Assembly: GCF_024748695.1 (NCBI RefSeq)
Contig: NZ_CP087176.1
Coordinates: 1,171,501 to 1,235,500, forward strand
Length of the DNA stretch: 64,000 bases
Source: Pseudomonas sp. B21-040
GTDB taxonomy: Bacteria > Pseudomonadota > Gammaproteobacteria > Pseudomonadales > Pseudomonadaceae
Direction: 5' to 3'
Every line of letters starts with the position of its first letter. Position 1 is the first letter of the stretch. The notes below the pieces were generated by a model, which had not been told where the DNA came from, did not search any database, and saw only the letters and a program-made list of their open reading frames with translations. Shown here piece after piece: positions 10,037 through 18,404 of this stretch. The position numbers and the translations under genes are program-made.

Positions 10037-10896
10037 TGGGGCAGCCTTACTACCTCGGCTGCCCGTCCTGGAGCGAAAACGCCTGGCGCGATTACCTCTA
10101 TCCGCCAGACGCCAAACCTGCTGAATTTCTAAATTTCTATACCCAAGTATTCAATGCCGTAGAAGGCAATACGACCTTCTACGCGAGCCCGGCTGCCTCG
10201 ACTGTGCAGCGTTGGGCCGAGGTCATGCCCGAACACTTTCGTTTTACCGCCAAGTTCCCCGGTGACATCAGCCATGGTGGTGACCTGCGCGAACAACTGA
10301 CCGCCGCCGAAACTTTCGTGAAGTTGCTCAGCCCTTTGGGCGCGCGGGTTTCGCCGTTGTGGCTGCAATTGTCGAAAAGCTTCACGCCGCAACGGTTGCC
10401 GGAACTGGCCGCTTTCATTGATGGGCTGGAGCGACCTCTGGCCGTCGAGGTGCGCCATGACGCGTTCTTCGCCAAAGGCGATGCCGAGCGAATGCTCAAT
10501 CGATTGTTGATGGATCGCGGTGTCGAGCGCATCTGCCTCGATCCGCGAGCGCTGTTCAGTTGTGTGTCGACCGATCCGTCGGTGCTCCACGCCCAATCGA
10601 AAAAGCCCAAAGTGCCGCCACGTCCGGCGGCGTTCACACAATTCCCGCAAGTGCGCTTCATCGGCCATCCGCAGCTGGAAGCCAACGATCCGTTCCTGGT
10701 GCCGTGGGTCGAGAAAATCGCCGCGTGGATCGAAGAGGGCCGTACGCCGTACATCTTCCTGCACACCGCAGACAACCTGCTGGCCGCCAAGCTGGCGCAA
10801 CGTTTTCACGCACAACTGATGCTGCGTTTGCCTGGCCTGCCGCCGCTGCCTGAGCTATACAGAGAACCCGCAGTGGAGCAACTTGGCTTGCTCTGA
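10036..10896 (+). CDS. DUF72 (YecE-like) family protein
   Basis: This 286-residue protein matches the DUF72 TIM-barrel family. It opens with the family signature YLGCPSWSENAWRDYLYP, then FYTQVFNAVEGNTTFYASP, RFTAKFPGDISH and, later, LAVEVRHDAFF. The C-terminal half has the PYIFLHTADN segment. No enzymatic activity is established for the family; structures resemble the endonuclease IV / xylose isomerase barrel. The ATG at 10036 overlaps the preceding stop, and is preferred over an upstream in-frame start at 9997 that would overlap the previous gene by 40 bases. Confidence 0.88.
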   Translation: MGQPYYLGCPSWSENAWRDYLYPPDAKPAEFLNFYTQVFNAVEGNTTFYASPAASTVQRWAEVMPEHFRFTAKFPGDISHGGDLREQLTAAETFVKLLSPLGARVSPLWLQLSKSFTPQRLPELAAFIDGLERPLAVEVRHDAFFAKGDAERMLNRLLMDRGVERICLDPRALFSCVSTDPSVLHAQSKKPKVPPRPAAFTQFPQVRFIGHPQLEANDPFLVPWVEKIAAWIEEGRTPYIFLHTADNLLAAKLAQRFHAQLMLRLPGLPPLPELYREPAVEQLGLL

Positions 10897-10929
10897 GGCG
10901 GTTTTTTCCCCTTTTCAGGAGCCTGCCCA

Positions 10930-11751
10930 ATGGATGCGCAAACCCTTCGAGCCCAGGCGTTCAAAGCACTGCACGAACGCGCCGGGGCTTTTGTCATTCC
11001 CAACCCGTGGGACGCCGGCTCGGCGAAAATGCTCGCCAGTCTCGGCTTCGAGGCGCTGGCCACCACCAGTGCCGGTTATGCCTTTTCCAATGCGCGCCCC
11101 GATGGCGCAATGGCTCTGGACGATACGCTGGCAAATGTCCGCGCGATTGTCGCAGCGACGAATCTGCCCGTGGCGGTGGATCTGGAAAATGGCTTTGCCG
11201 ATGACCCCGTCGAATGCGCCAAGAGCATTCTGCGCGCGGCTGAGGCCGGTGCGGTCGGCGGTTCTATCGAAGATGCCACGGGCCGTGAAGCGGCGCCGAT
11301 CTACTGTTTCGAACATGCGGTGGCGCGCGTTGAAGCCGCCGTGGCCGCGGCGCGCAGCCTGCCTTTCCCCTTCATGCTGACCGCGCGTGCCGAGAACTTC
11401 CTGCACGGCAATCCCGATCTCGCCGACACCATCCGCCGCTTGCAGGCGTTCGCCGAGGCGGGGGCCGACGTGCTCTACGCACCGGGACTGCGCAGTGCCG
11501 AAGACGTCTTGGCGGTGGTTCGTGCCGTGGCGCCCAAACCGGTCAATGTGTTGATGTCTGGCGGGCTCAAGTTGACGGTCGAGCAGTTGAGCGAGATGGG
11601 CGTCAAACGTATCAGCGTCGGTTCGGCGCTGGCGTTGGCAGCGTATGGCGAGTTTTTCCGTGCGGCCGAAGAGATCAAAACATCGGGCACCTTCGGGTTT
11701 ACCTCGCGATCCATGCCGTACGCGAAGGCCAATCAACTGTTCAAAGGCTGA
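10930..11751 (+). CDS. Isocitrate lyase / PEP mutase superfamily protein
   Basis: This 273-residue protein has the PEP-mutase/isocitrate lyase barrel: VIPNPWDAGSAKML near residue 23, TTSAGYAFSN near residue 48, the Mg-binding segment VDLENGFADDP near residue 83, GGSIEDATGR near residue 110 and LTARAENFL near residue 152. The catalytic loop that carries KKCGH in isocitrate lyase or KRCGH in methylisocitrate lyase is missing. The reaction is therefore not isocitrate cleavage; oxaloacetate decarboxylase-like or related C-C lyase activity is possible. AGGAG lies nine bases before the ATG. It follows the DUF72 gene by 33 bases and converges on the repeat-protein gene. Confidence 0.82.
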   Translation: MDAQTLRAQAFKALHERAGAFVIPNPWDAGSAKMLASLGFEALATTSAGYAFSNARPDGAMALDDTLANVRAIVAATNLPVAVDLENGFADDPVECAKSILRAAEAGAVGGSIEDATGREAAPIYCFEHAVARVEAAVAAARSLPFPFMLTARAENFLHGNPDLADTIRRLQAFAEAGADVLYAPGLRSAEDVLAVVRAVAPKPVNVLMSGGLKLTVEQLSEMGVKRISVGSALALAAYGEFFRAAEEIKTSGTFGFTSRSMPYAKANQLFKG

Positions 11752-11785
11752 CGATGGGGTGTCGCTGAGGGCCTGTTATTGAAGG

Positions 11786-12406
11786 TCAGGCGGCGATGCG
11801 CAGGTTTTGCAGAACGATCGGGCGAGCCCAACCGTTATCGAAATCGAACTGTTTCTGTTGTTCCACCAGCTCTTCGGGGGAGAACGGCGGGAACGGTTTG
11901 TCGAGCAGGTCCATTTCGAATTCGGCGATCGGCAGGTGCAGCGGGCGCGGTTGTGGCGCCGGGCCAGCTTGCGGTACAGGTTGACCGGCGGTGAGCACGA
12001 TTGGACGGACCCAGCCGCTTTCGAAGTCCTGCTGTTTTTGCTGAGCGACGATTTCTTCCGGCGGGAAGGGTGGGGCCGGTTTGTCGGCCAGGTCCATTTC
12101 GAACTCGGCAATCGGCAAGAACAGCGGCTCTGGCGGGCGAACCACGGTTTCTGTCACGTTGCATTCACGCTGCGAGACGATGTGCGCCAACAACTCGCTG
12201 CCCACCGTGGGTTCGACCGGGCTTTCCAGATCAACCGGTGGAAATTTGAGCGATTCAGGAACCCCGTCACCCGGCTGATCGGCCATCGCCCGGGCAAAAA
12301 AATCTTGCCACAGGTGACTGACACCGCCCAACGCCTGGGTGTTTCGCAGGTTGTAATCGCCGTAGGGCGAGATAAAACCTGTGATTGTGGGTTGAAAGTC
12401 TGACAT
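11786..12406 (-). CDS. Hypothetical protein with a 44-residue internal duplication
   Basis: This is a 206-residue proline-rich acidic protein with no signal peptide or membrane segment. Residues 95-138 and 156-199 are two copies of one unit, identical at 34 of 44 positions, each with LPIAEFEMDL, PPF, QQKQ and GW-RPIVL. The linker between them is QPVPQAGPAPQPRP-like. The N-terminal part (residues 1-90) contains ISPYGDYNLRNTQ and does not obviously repeat. GAGAG precedes the ATG. It is divergent from rsmJ across 93 bases. The function is unknown; the duplicated motif looks like a peptide that binds a partner. The gene converges with the PEP-mutase-like gene 35 bases away. Confidence 0.75.
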   Translation of the reverse strand: MSDFQPTITGFISPYGDYNLRNTQALGGVSHLWQDFFARAMADQPGDGVPESLKFPPVDLESPVEPTVGSELLAHIVSQRECNVTETVVRPPEPLFLPIAEFEMDLADKPAPPFPPEEIVAQQKQQDFESGWVRPIVLTAGQPVPQAGPAPQPRPLHLPIAEFEMDLLDKPFPPFSPEELVEQQKQFDFDNGWARPIVLQNLRIAA

Positions 12407-12454
12407 TTCTCTCGGTCGACGCTCAGCTCTGGCAAAATGCCCGTTAGTTTTGTT

Positions 12455-12487
12455 ATCGGCCGTTTTTGCCGATCATTAATTTTTTGA
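12455..12487. promoter_or_regulatory. Hairpin in the rsmJ upstream region
   Basis: ATCGGC and GCCGAT pair around a 7-base T-rich loop, followed by CATTAATTTTTTG. It lies 13-45 bases before the rsmJ start and could be a leader terminator or attenuator. The promoter itself was not identified. Confidence 0.35.
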
Positions 12488-12499
12488 GCGTGTTTTCCG

Positions 12500-13282
12500 A
12501 TGATTGATCAACCGGCGGTTTGCCGCATCCATGTCGAGGCCTTGGGCACGACCTTTCAGCCACAAGCCGAGCAATGGGCCGAGCGCCTGGGCTTACCGCT
12601 GCAAGTGGATGATGGCGAGTTTGCCTTGCAGGTCGGCGAGCAGGGTTTGCAGTTGCAACAGCTTGGGGCGGATGCGCCGGGCCCGGTGCGGGTGGACTTC
12701 GTCGAAGGCGGGGCGGCTCATCGCCGGTTGTTCGGTGGCGGCACGGGGCAGATGATCGCCAAGGCCGTTGGCATCGCGCAGGGCGTGCGTCCCCGCGTGC
12801 TGGATGCCACGGCGGGGCTGGGCAAGGATGCGTTCGTGCTGGCGAGCCTGGGCTGCGAGATGAGTCTGATCGAACGTCAGCCGCTGATCGGGGCCTTGCT
12901 TGAGGATGGCCTGGCGCGCGGAGCGGAAGATTTCGACGTGGCGCCCATCGTGGCGCGGATGCATTTGCTCAAGGGCAATTCCATTGAGGTGATGCGCAAT
13001 TGGGAGGGCGAGCCGCCGCAGGTGATCTACCTCGACCCGATGTTTCCGCACCGTGAGAAAACCGCGTTGGTGAAAAAGGAAATGCGTCTGTTCCGGCCGT
13101 TGGTGGGCGATGACCCGGATGCGCCAGCACTACTGGAAGCCGCGCTAGCGCTGGCCAGTCATCGGGTGGTGGTCAAGCGGCCGCGCAAGGCGCCCTGCAT
13201 TGCCGGGCCGAAACCGAGTCATGCGTTGGACGGTAAATCCAGCCGGTATGACATTTATCCGAAGAAGGCGCTCAAGCCTTAA
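12500..13282 (+). CDS. rsmJ: 16S rRNA (guanine-1516-N2) methyltransferase RsmJ
   Basis: This 260-residue protein is an S-adenosylmethionine-dependent methyltransferase that modifies G1516 in 16S rRNA. The SAM-binding motif I is [19 protein letters not shown] at about residues 100-118. The catalytic [17 protein letters not shown] segment is near residue 178. The C terminus keeps [30 protein letters not shown] residues typical of the family. The start at ATG 12500 matches the family length. It is the P. aeruginosa neighbour of the mexJK region too. A REPIN separates its stop from the convergent mexL. Confidence 0.92.
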   Translation: MIDQPAVCRIHVEALGTTFQPQAEQWAERLGLPLQVDDGEFALQVGEQGLQLQQLGADAPGPVRVDFVEGGAAHRRLFGGGTGQMIAKAVGIAQGVRPRVLDATAGLGKDAFVLASLGCEMSLIERQPLIGALLEDGLARGAEDFDVAPIVARMHLLKGNSIEVMRNWEGEPPQVIYLDPMFPHREKTALVKKEMRLFRPLVGDDPDAPALLEAALALASHRVVVKRPRKAPCIAGPKPSHALDGKSSRYDIYPKKALKP

Positions 13283-13290
13283 AACCGAGT

Positions 13291-13374
13291 CGCCTTCGCG
13301 AGCAGGCTTACTCCTACAGGGGATTTACGGTGTTGCATAGATCCAGTGTAGGAGTGAGCCTGCTCGCGAAGGCG
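13291..13374. repeat. REPIN 5
   Basis: Arms CGCCTTCGCGAGCAGGCTTA... and ...TGAGCCTGCTCGCGAAGGCG form an inverted pair with one mismatch, between the convergent rsmJ and mexL. Confidence 0.88.
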
Positions 13375-13397
13375 CCAGACCAGACCCCCGATTTCTA

Positions 13398-14042
13398 TCA
13401 GGCTGGCTCGGGTCGATAAGCCCGCATAAATAACCCCACCACTTCCTGCACGTGCTCCTCGGCCGCGTCCCCGACTACAGGTTCGCCGCAGCCATACAGC
13501 AACCGAAAATTCCCCGCGCCCTTGAGCAGGCAGAAAAAGTGCTCGGCCGCATTGCGCGGTTTATCGATGCTCAACACACCACTTTGATCAATCTTGGCCA
13601 GCAACCGCTCCATGCCATGCAGCATGCGTTGCGGCCCGGCTTCGAAGAAGATCTGCGCGAGTTTCGGGTCCTGGCTGCCCAGGTTCATCATCAATCGGTG
13701 CAGGTTCACCGATTCATCACTGTTGATCAGTTGATGGAAACCGCGTGCGATGTTCAGCAGTATCGTTTCTACCGCAACGCCGTCCGGCAGTTCAAAAAAC
13801 AGCGTTGGTAGCTGCTCCTCGCATTTGGCGACAACGGCGGTGGAGAACAGCGTCTCCTTGTCGTTGAAGTGGCTGTACACGGTCAGCTTTGACACACCGG
13901 CCTCAGCTGCGACGGCATCCATGCTGGTGTTGGCATAGCCCTTGGTCAGAAACAGTGTTTTCGCCGCATCGAGAATGGCCTGGCGCTTGGCCAAATCCTT
14001 GGGTCTGCCTGGGCCATTGGGTGCTGAAAGATTGTTCGGCAT
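13398..14042 (-). CDS. mexL: TetR-family repressor of the efflux operon (MexL-like)
   Basis: This 214-residue TetR regulator has a helix-turn-helix at about residues 34-57 (TSMDAVAAEAGVSKLTVYSHF) and a helical effector domain. It is divergent from mexJ with a 93-base spacer. In P. aeruginosa MexL (212 residues) has the same position and represses mexJK and itself. The ATG at 14042 gives the family N terminus (MPNNLSAPNGPGRPKD); an upstream in-frame extension on this strand would run through the operator and into mexJ and was rejected. The palindrome ATACT-N4-AGTAT in the spacer is the likely operator. The effector is unknown. Confidence 0.82.
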   Translation of the reverse strand: MPNNLSAPNGPGRPKDLAKRQAILDAAKTLFLTKGYANTSMDAVAAEAGVSKLTVYSHFNDKETLFSTAVVAKCEEQLPTLFFELPDGVAVETILLNIARGFHQLINSDESVNLHRLMMNLGSQDPKLAQIFFEAGPQRMLHGMERLLAKIDQSGVLSIDKPRNAAEHFFCLLKGAGNFRLLYGCGEPVVGDAAEEHVQEVVGLFMRAYRPEPA

Positions 14043-14084
14043 ATTCGCTTTTATTACTGGACTGGTGAGTTTGCTATTAATAAC

Positions 14085-14098
14085 ATACTCGTCAGTAT
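14085..14098. promoter_or_regulatory. Candidate MexL operator in the mexL-mexJ spacer
   Basis: ATACT and AGTAT form an inverted repeat around CGTC, in an AT-rich 93-base divergent spacer. The position and symmetry fit a TetR operator that controls both directions. No footprint data are available. Confidence 0.5.
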
Positions 14099-14135
14099 AA
14101 TTATTCCAAGCACCATTAGCGAAAGGTCCTTCACC

Positions 14136-15236
14136 ATGTTCCGCTATGCCTTGCCCCTCGCGTTGCCAGTGTCCCTGGCTTTTTTTCTGTCTGCGTGTGG
14201 TCACGAAGAGGCGCCTCAAGTCAGCGTGCGCCCGGCCATGGTGGTTCAGCCAGAGCCTTCGGCGCAGGCGATGGAAAGCTATCCCGGTGAAGTACGGGCT
14301 CGTTATGAGCCGGACCTGGCGTTCCGCATTGGCGGCAAGGTCAGCCGACGACTGGTCGAGGAAGGGCAGCGCGTCAAGGCCGACCAACCTCTGGCCGAAC
14401 TCGATCCGCAAGACGTACGCCTGCAACTGGATGCCGCCCGCGCCCAGGTCGCCGCCGCCGAGGCCAATCTGAGCCTGGTACGCGCCGAGCGGGATCGCTA
14501 CAAGACCCTGATGGATCGTCAGATGGTCAGCCGCTCGCAGTACGACAACGCCGAAAACCTTTACCGATCCGGTGAAGCACGCCTCAACCAAATCAAAGCC
14601 GAATTCAACGTCTCGACCAACCAGGCAAGTTACGCGGTGCTGCGCGCGCCTCAGGATGGCGTGGTGGCCAAACGGGCTGTGGAAGTCGGGCAAGTGGTGG
14701 CCGCTGGGCAAACCGTGTTCACCATTGCCACCGATGGCGAACGTGAAGTGTTGATCAGCCTGCCGGAACAGAGCTTCGGTCGCTTCAAGGTCGGGCAGCC
14801 GGTGTCGGTAGAACTCTGGACTCAGCCCGATCAACGTTTCAGTGGCCGCATTCGTGAGTTGTCACCGGCGGCCGATCCGAAGTCGCGCACCTTTGCCGCG
14901 CGCATCGCGTTCACCTCCGGCAAGGTCACCGCTGAACTCGGCCAGAGCGCCCGGGTGTTTATCCAGACTGCTGAAGTGGTGGCGTTGTCGGTGCCTTTGT
15001 CGGCCGTCACCGCAGAAAACGGCGCGACGTACGTTTGGGTACTCAACGCCAATAACACCTTGAAAAAAGCCCCGGTGCGGGTCGGTGCGTTCGGCGAGAA
15101 AACCGTGCCGGTGCTCGAAGGCCTGAACGCCAGCGACTGGGTCGTGGCCGCCGGTGTTCATGTGCTTCATGACGGGCAGCAAGTGCGCCCGGTGGATCGC
15201 TCCAATCGCGTGGTCAATCTGGCGGACAAGGAGTAA
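14136..15236 (+). CDS. mexJ: RND efflux periplasmic adaptor (MexJ-like)
   Basis: This 366-residue membrane-fusion protein links an inner-membrane RND pump to an outer-membrane channel. It has a lipoprotein signal with lipobox LSACG, then the barrel-sandwich half (YEPDLAFRIGGKVSRRLVEEGQ) near residue 60, a coiled-coil hairpin near residues 95-155, and the second lipoyl-like half with APQDGVVAKRAVEVGQVV near residue 170. The length fits MexJ (about 367 residues). The stop lies six bases before mexK. No outer-membrane channel gene follows, as in P. aeruginosa, where MexJK uses OprM or OpmH encoded elsewhere. Confidence 0.83.
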   Translation: MFRYALPLALPVSLAFFLSACGHEEAPQVSVRPAMVVQPEPSAQAMESYPGEVRARYEPDLAFRIGGKVSRRLVEEGQRVKADQPLAELDPQDVRLQLDAARAQVAAAEANLSLVRAERDRYKTLMDRQMVSRSQYDNAENLYRSGEARLNQIKAEFNVSTNQASYAVLRAPQDGVVAKRAVEVGQVVAAGQTVFTIATDGEREVLISLPEQSFGRFKVGQPVSVELWTQPDQRFSGRIRELSPAADPKSRTFAARIAFTSGKVTAELGQSARVFIQTAEVVALSVPLSAVTAENGATYVWVLNANNTLKKAPVRVGAFGEKTVPVLEGLNASDWVVAAGVHVLHDGQQVRPVDRSNRVVNLADKE

Positions 15237-15242
15237 TCCCCG

Positions 15243-18200
15243 ATGCGCTTCAACCTTTCCGAATGGGCGTTGCGTAATCGCCAGATCGTACTGTTTCTGA
15301 TGCTTTTGCTGGCAATCGTCGGCGCACTGTCCTACACCAAACTCGGCCAAAGCGAAGACCCGCCTTTTACCTTCAAGGCGATGGTTATACGCACCAATTG
15401 GCCGGGGGCCACGGCCGAGGAAGTGTCGCGCCAGGTGACCGAGCGCATTGAGAAGAAGCTGATGGAAACCGGCGAGTACGAGCGCATCGTCTCGTTCTCG
15501 CGCCCGGGTGAGTCCCAAGTGACGTTTATCGCTCGCGATTCCATGCACTCGGTCGACATTCCCGAGCTCTGGTATCAGGTCCGCAAGAAGATCAGCGACA
15601 TCCGTCACACCCTGCCGCCGGGCATTCAGGGGCCTTTTTTCAACGATGAATTCGGCACCACCTTCGGCAATATCTACGCCCTGACGGGCGACGGTTTTGA
15701 CTATGCGGTGTTGAAGGATTACGCCGACCGTATCCAGATCCAGCTGCAACGGGTCAAGGACGTAGGCAAAGTCGAGTTGCTCGGGCTGCAGGACGAGAAG
15801 ATCTGGATCGATCTCTCCAACGTCAAACTCGCCACCCTAGGCTTGCCGTTGGCCGCTGTGCAGCAAGCGTTGGAAGAGCAGAACGCAGTGTCGACGGCGG
15901 GGTTCTTCGAAACCACCAGTGAGCGCTTGCAGCTACGGGTCTCGGGGAATTTTCAGACAGTCGACGAGATCAAGAACTTCCCTATCCGTGTCGGTGATCG
16001 TACGTTCCGCATTTCCGATGTGGCGGACGTTCGCCGTGGCTTCAACGATCCTCCAGCGCCGCGCATGCGCTTCATGGCGGAAAACGCCATCGGTCTGGCC
16101 GTCGCGATGAAGGACGGCGGCGACATTCTGGTGCTGGGCAAGGCCCTGGAAGTCGAGTTCGACCGCATCCAGAAAAACCTTCCGGCCGGCATGCAACTGC
16201 GCAAAGTATCGGATCAACCTGCCGCGGTGAAAACCGGGGTCGGCGAATTCGTTCAAGTGCTGGTCGAAGCCTTGGCGATTGTGTTGCTGGTGAGCTTTTT
16301 CTCACTCGGCGTGCGTACCGGCATGGTGGTGGCGCTGGCGATTCCGCTGGTGTTGGCGATGACTTTTGCTTGCATGTATTACCTGGGGATCGGCCTGCAC
16401 AAGATTTCCCTTGGTGCGCTGGTGCTGGCGTTGGGTTTGCTGGTGGACGACGCGATCATCGCCGTGGAAATGATGGCGATCAAAATGGAGCAGGGCTTCG
16501 ACCGCGTCAAAGCGGCCAGTTATGCCTGGACCAGCACCGCATTCCCGATGCTCACCGGTACGCTGATCACCGCCGCCGGGTTCCTGCCGATTGCCACTGC
16601 GCAGTCGGGCACCGGCGAATACACCCGCTCGATTTTCCAGGTGGTGACCATTGCGTTGCTGGCCTCGTGGGTGGCCGCTGTGGTGTTCGTGCCGTACCTG
16701 GGGGAAAAACTCCTGCCGGATCTGGCGAAAATTCACGCCGCCAAACATGGCACGGGTCAGCCTGACCCTTACGGCACGCCGTTCTATCAGCGGGTCAGAC
16801 GTCTGGTGGAGTGGTGCGTGCACCGCCGCAAAACGGTGATCGTGCTGACGATCATGATGTTCGTTGCCTCTGTGGTGTTGTTCCGCTTCGTGCCGCAGCA
16901 ATTCTTCCCGGCGTCGGGTCGACTGGAGCTGATGGTCGATTTGAAACTGGCCGAAGGCGCGTCCCTGAGCAACACCGCCGACGAAGTCAAACGTCTTGAA
17001 GGCTTGTTGAACGATCACGCCGGTATCGACAATTACGTGGCTTACGTCGGCACCGGTTCACCGCGTTTTTACCTGCCGCTGGATCAACAACTGCCTGCGG
17101 CGAGCTTCGCGCAGTTTGTGGTTCTGGCCAAGACCATTGAGGAGCGTGAGACCCTGCGCACCTGGTTGATCGAAACCCTCAACGAACAATTTCCGGCCCT
17201 GCGTTCACGGGTCACGCGTCTTGAGAACGGGCCGCCTGTTGGTTATCCAGTGCAGTTCCGGGTGACCGGTGAGCACATCGAAGAAGTTCGCGCACTGGCC
17301 CGTAAAGTGGCGGCCAAGGTTCGCGAGAATCCGCACGTGGTCAACGTGCACCTGGACTGGGAGGAGCCCAGCAAAGTGGTGTACCTGAACGTCGATCAAG
17401 ACCGCGCCCGAGCGCTTGGCGTGAGCACGGCGAACTTGTCGAAATTCCTGCAAAGTTCACTGACCGGCTCCAGTGTCAGCCAGTACCGCGAAGACAACGA
17501 GTTGATCGAGATTCTGCTGCGCGGCACCCTGCACGAGCGCACCGAGCTGTCGTTGCTGCCGAGCCTGGCGGTGCCGACCGACAACGGCCGCAGCGTTGCG
17601 CTGTCGCAGATCGCGACGCTGGAATATGGCTTCGAAGAAGGCATCATCTGGCACCGCAATCGCCTGCCTAACGTGACGGTTCGCGCCGACATTTATGGCA
17701 AGGAACAACCGGCCACACTGGTGCAGCAGATCATGCCGACGCTTGATCCGATACGCGCCGAATTGCCGGACGGTTACTTGCTGGACGTGGGCGGCACCGT
17801 AGAAGACTCTGCCCGCGGACAGAACTCGGTGAAGGCCGGCGTGCCGCTGTTCATCGTCGTGGTGCTGACGTTGCTGATGCTGCAACTGCGCAGTTTCTCA
17901 CGCACGGTAATGGTGTTTCTGACCGCGCCGTTGGGGCTGATCGGCGTGACGCTGTTCCTGATGGTGTTCCGTCAGCCGTTCGGTTTTGTCGCCATGCTCG
18001 GGACCATCGCGTTGTCCGGGATGATCATGCGCAACTCGGTGATTCTGGTCGACCAGATCGAGCAGGACATCGCGGCAGGCCTCAAGCCCTGGCAAGCGAT
18101 TATCGAGGCGACCGTGCGCCGCTTCCGCCCGATTGTGTTGACCGCGCTCGCGGCGGTGCTGGCCATGATCCCGTTGTCACGCAGTGTATTCTTCGGGCCG

Positions 18201-18308
18201 ATGGCGGTGGCGATCATGGGGGGACTGATCGTGGCGACGGCATTGACGCTGTTGTTCCTGCCGGCGCTGTATGCGGCGTGGTTCAGGGTCAAGAAAGAAC
18301 CGGTCTGA
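15243..18308 (+). CDS. mexK: RND multidrug efflux transporter, inner-membrane subunit (MexK-like)
   Basis: This 1021-residue protein is a proton-driven RND pump. It has an N-terminal membrane helix (residues 13-31), a large periplasmic loop, the TM4 segment with GLLVDDAIIAVE (near residue 400) whose aspartates carry the proton, a second large loop and a second membrane half. The C-terminal half has SGMIMRNSVILVDQIE. The length matches MexK (about 1025 residues). MexJK in P. aeruginosa exports triclosan and erythromycin; substrates here are inferred only. It is expected to be repressed by MexL together with mexJ. The stop is followed by a hairpin and the Fic gene. Confidence 0.85.
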   Translation: MRFNLSEWALRNRQIVLFLMLLLAIVGALSYTKLGQSEDPPFTFKAMVIRTNWPGATAEEVSRQVTERIEKKLMETGEYERIVSFSRPGESQVTFIARDSMHSVDIPELWYQVRKKISDIRHTLPPGIQGPFFNDEFGTTFGNIYALTGDGFDYAVLKDYADRIQIQLQRVKDVGKVELLGLQDEKIWIDLSNVKLATLGLPLAAVQQALEEQNAVSTAGFFETTSERLQLRVSGNFQTVDEIKNFPIRVGDRTFRISDVADVRRGFNDPPAPRMRFMAENAIGLAVAMKDGGDILVLGKALEVEFDRIQKNLPAGMQLRKVSDQPAAVKTGVGEFVQVLVEALAIVLLVSFFSLGVRTGMVVALAIPLVLAMTFACMYYLGIGLHKISLGALVLALGLLVDDAIIAVEMMAIKMEQGFDRVKAASYAWTSTAFPMLTGTLITAAGFLPIATAQSGTGEYTRSIFQVVTIALLASWVAAVVFVPYLGEKLLPDLAKIHAAKHGTGQPDPYGTPFYQRVRRLVEWCVHRRKTVIVLTIMMFVASVVLFRFVPQQFFPASGRLELMVDLKLAEGASLSNTADEVKRLEGLLNDHAGIDNYVAYVGTGSPRFYLPLDQQLPAASFAQFVVLAKTIEERETLRTWLIETLNEQFPALRSRVTRLENGPPVGYPVQFRVTGEHIEEVRALARKVAAKVRENPHVVNVHLDWEEPSKVVYLNVDQDRARALGVSTANLSKFLQSSLTGSSVSQYREDNELIEILLRGTLHERTELSLLPSLAVPTDNGRSVALSQIATLEYGFEEGIIWHRNRLPNVTVRADIYGKEQPATLVQQIMPTLDPIRAELPDGYLLDVGGTVEDSARGQNSVKAGVPLFIVVVLTLLMLQLRSFSRTVMVFLTAPLGLIGVTLFLMVFRQPFGFVAMLGTIALSGMIMRNSVILVDQIEQDIAAGLKPWQAIIEATVRRFRPIVLTALAAVLAMIPLSRSVFFGPMAVAIMGGLIVATALTLLFLPALYAAWFRVKKEPV

Positions 18309-18329
18309 CTTCCTACGTGTATTTCAGAT

Positions 18330-18352
18330 CCCTCTGATATTGAGTCAGAGGG
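18330..18352 (+). terminator. Hairpin after mexK
   Basis: CCCTCTGA and TCAGAGGG form an 8-bp stem with a 7-base loop, 22 bases after the mexK stop. There is no T tract, so it may be a weak terminator or an operator for the Fic gene. Confidence 0.5.
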
Positions 18353-18404
18353 GGCTGAATGCTGTACTCGAATCTCGATTTCACGAGTTTTTGAGACAGT
18401 CGTC

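Noticed and set aside
14043..14834. N-terminal extension of mexL on the minus strand
   Set aside because: It would run through the divergent spacer and into mexJ. The ATG at 14042 gives the known family start.
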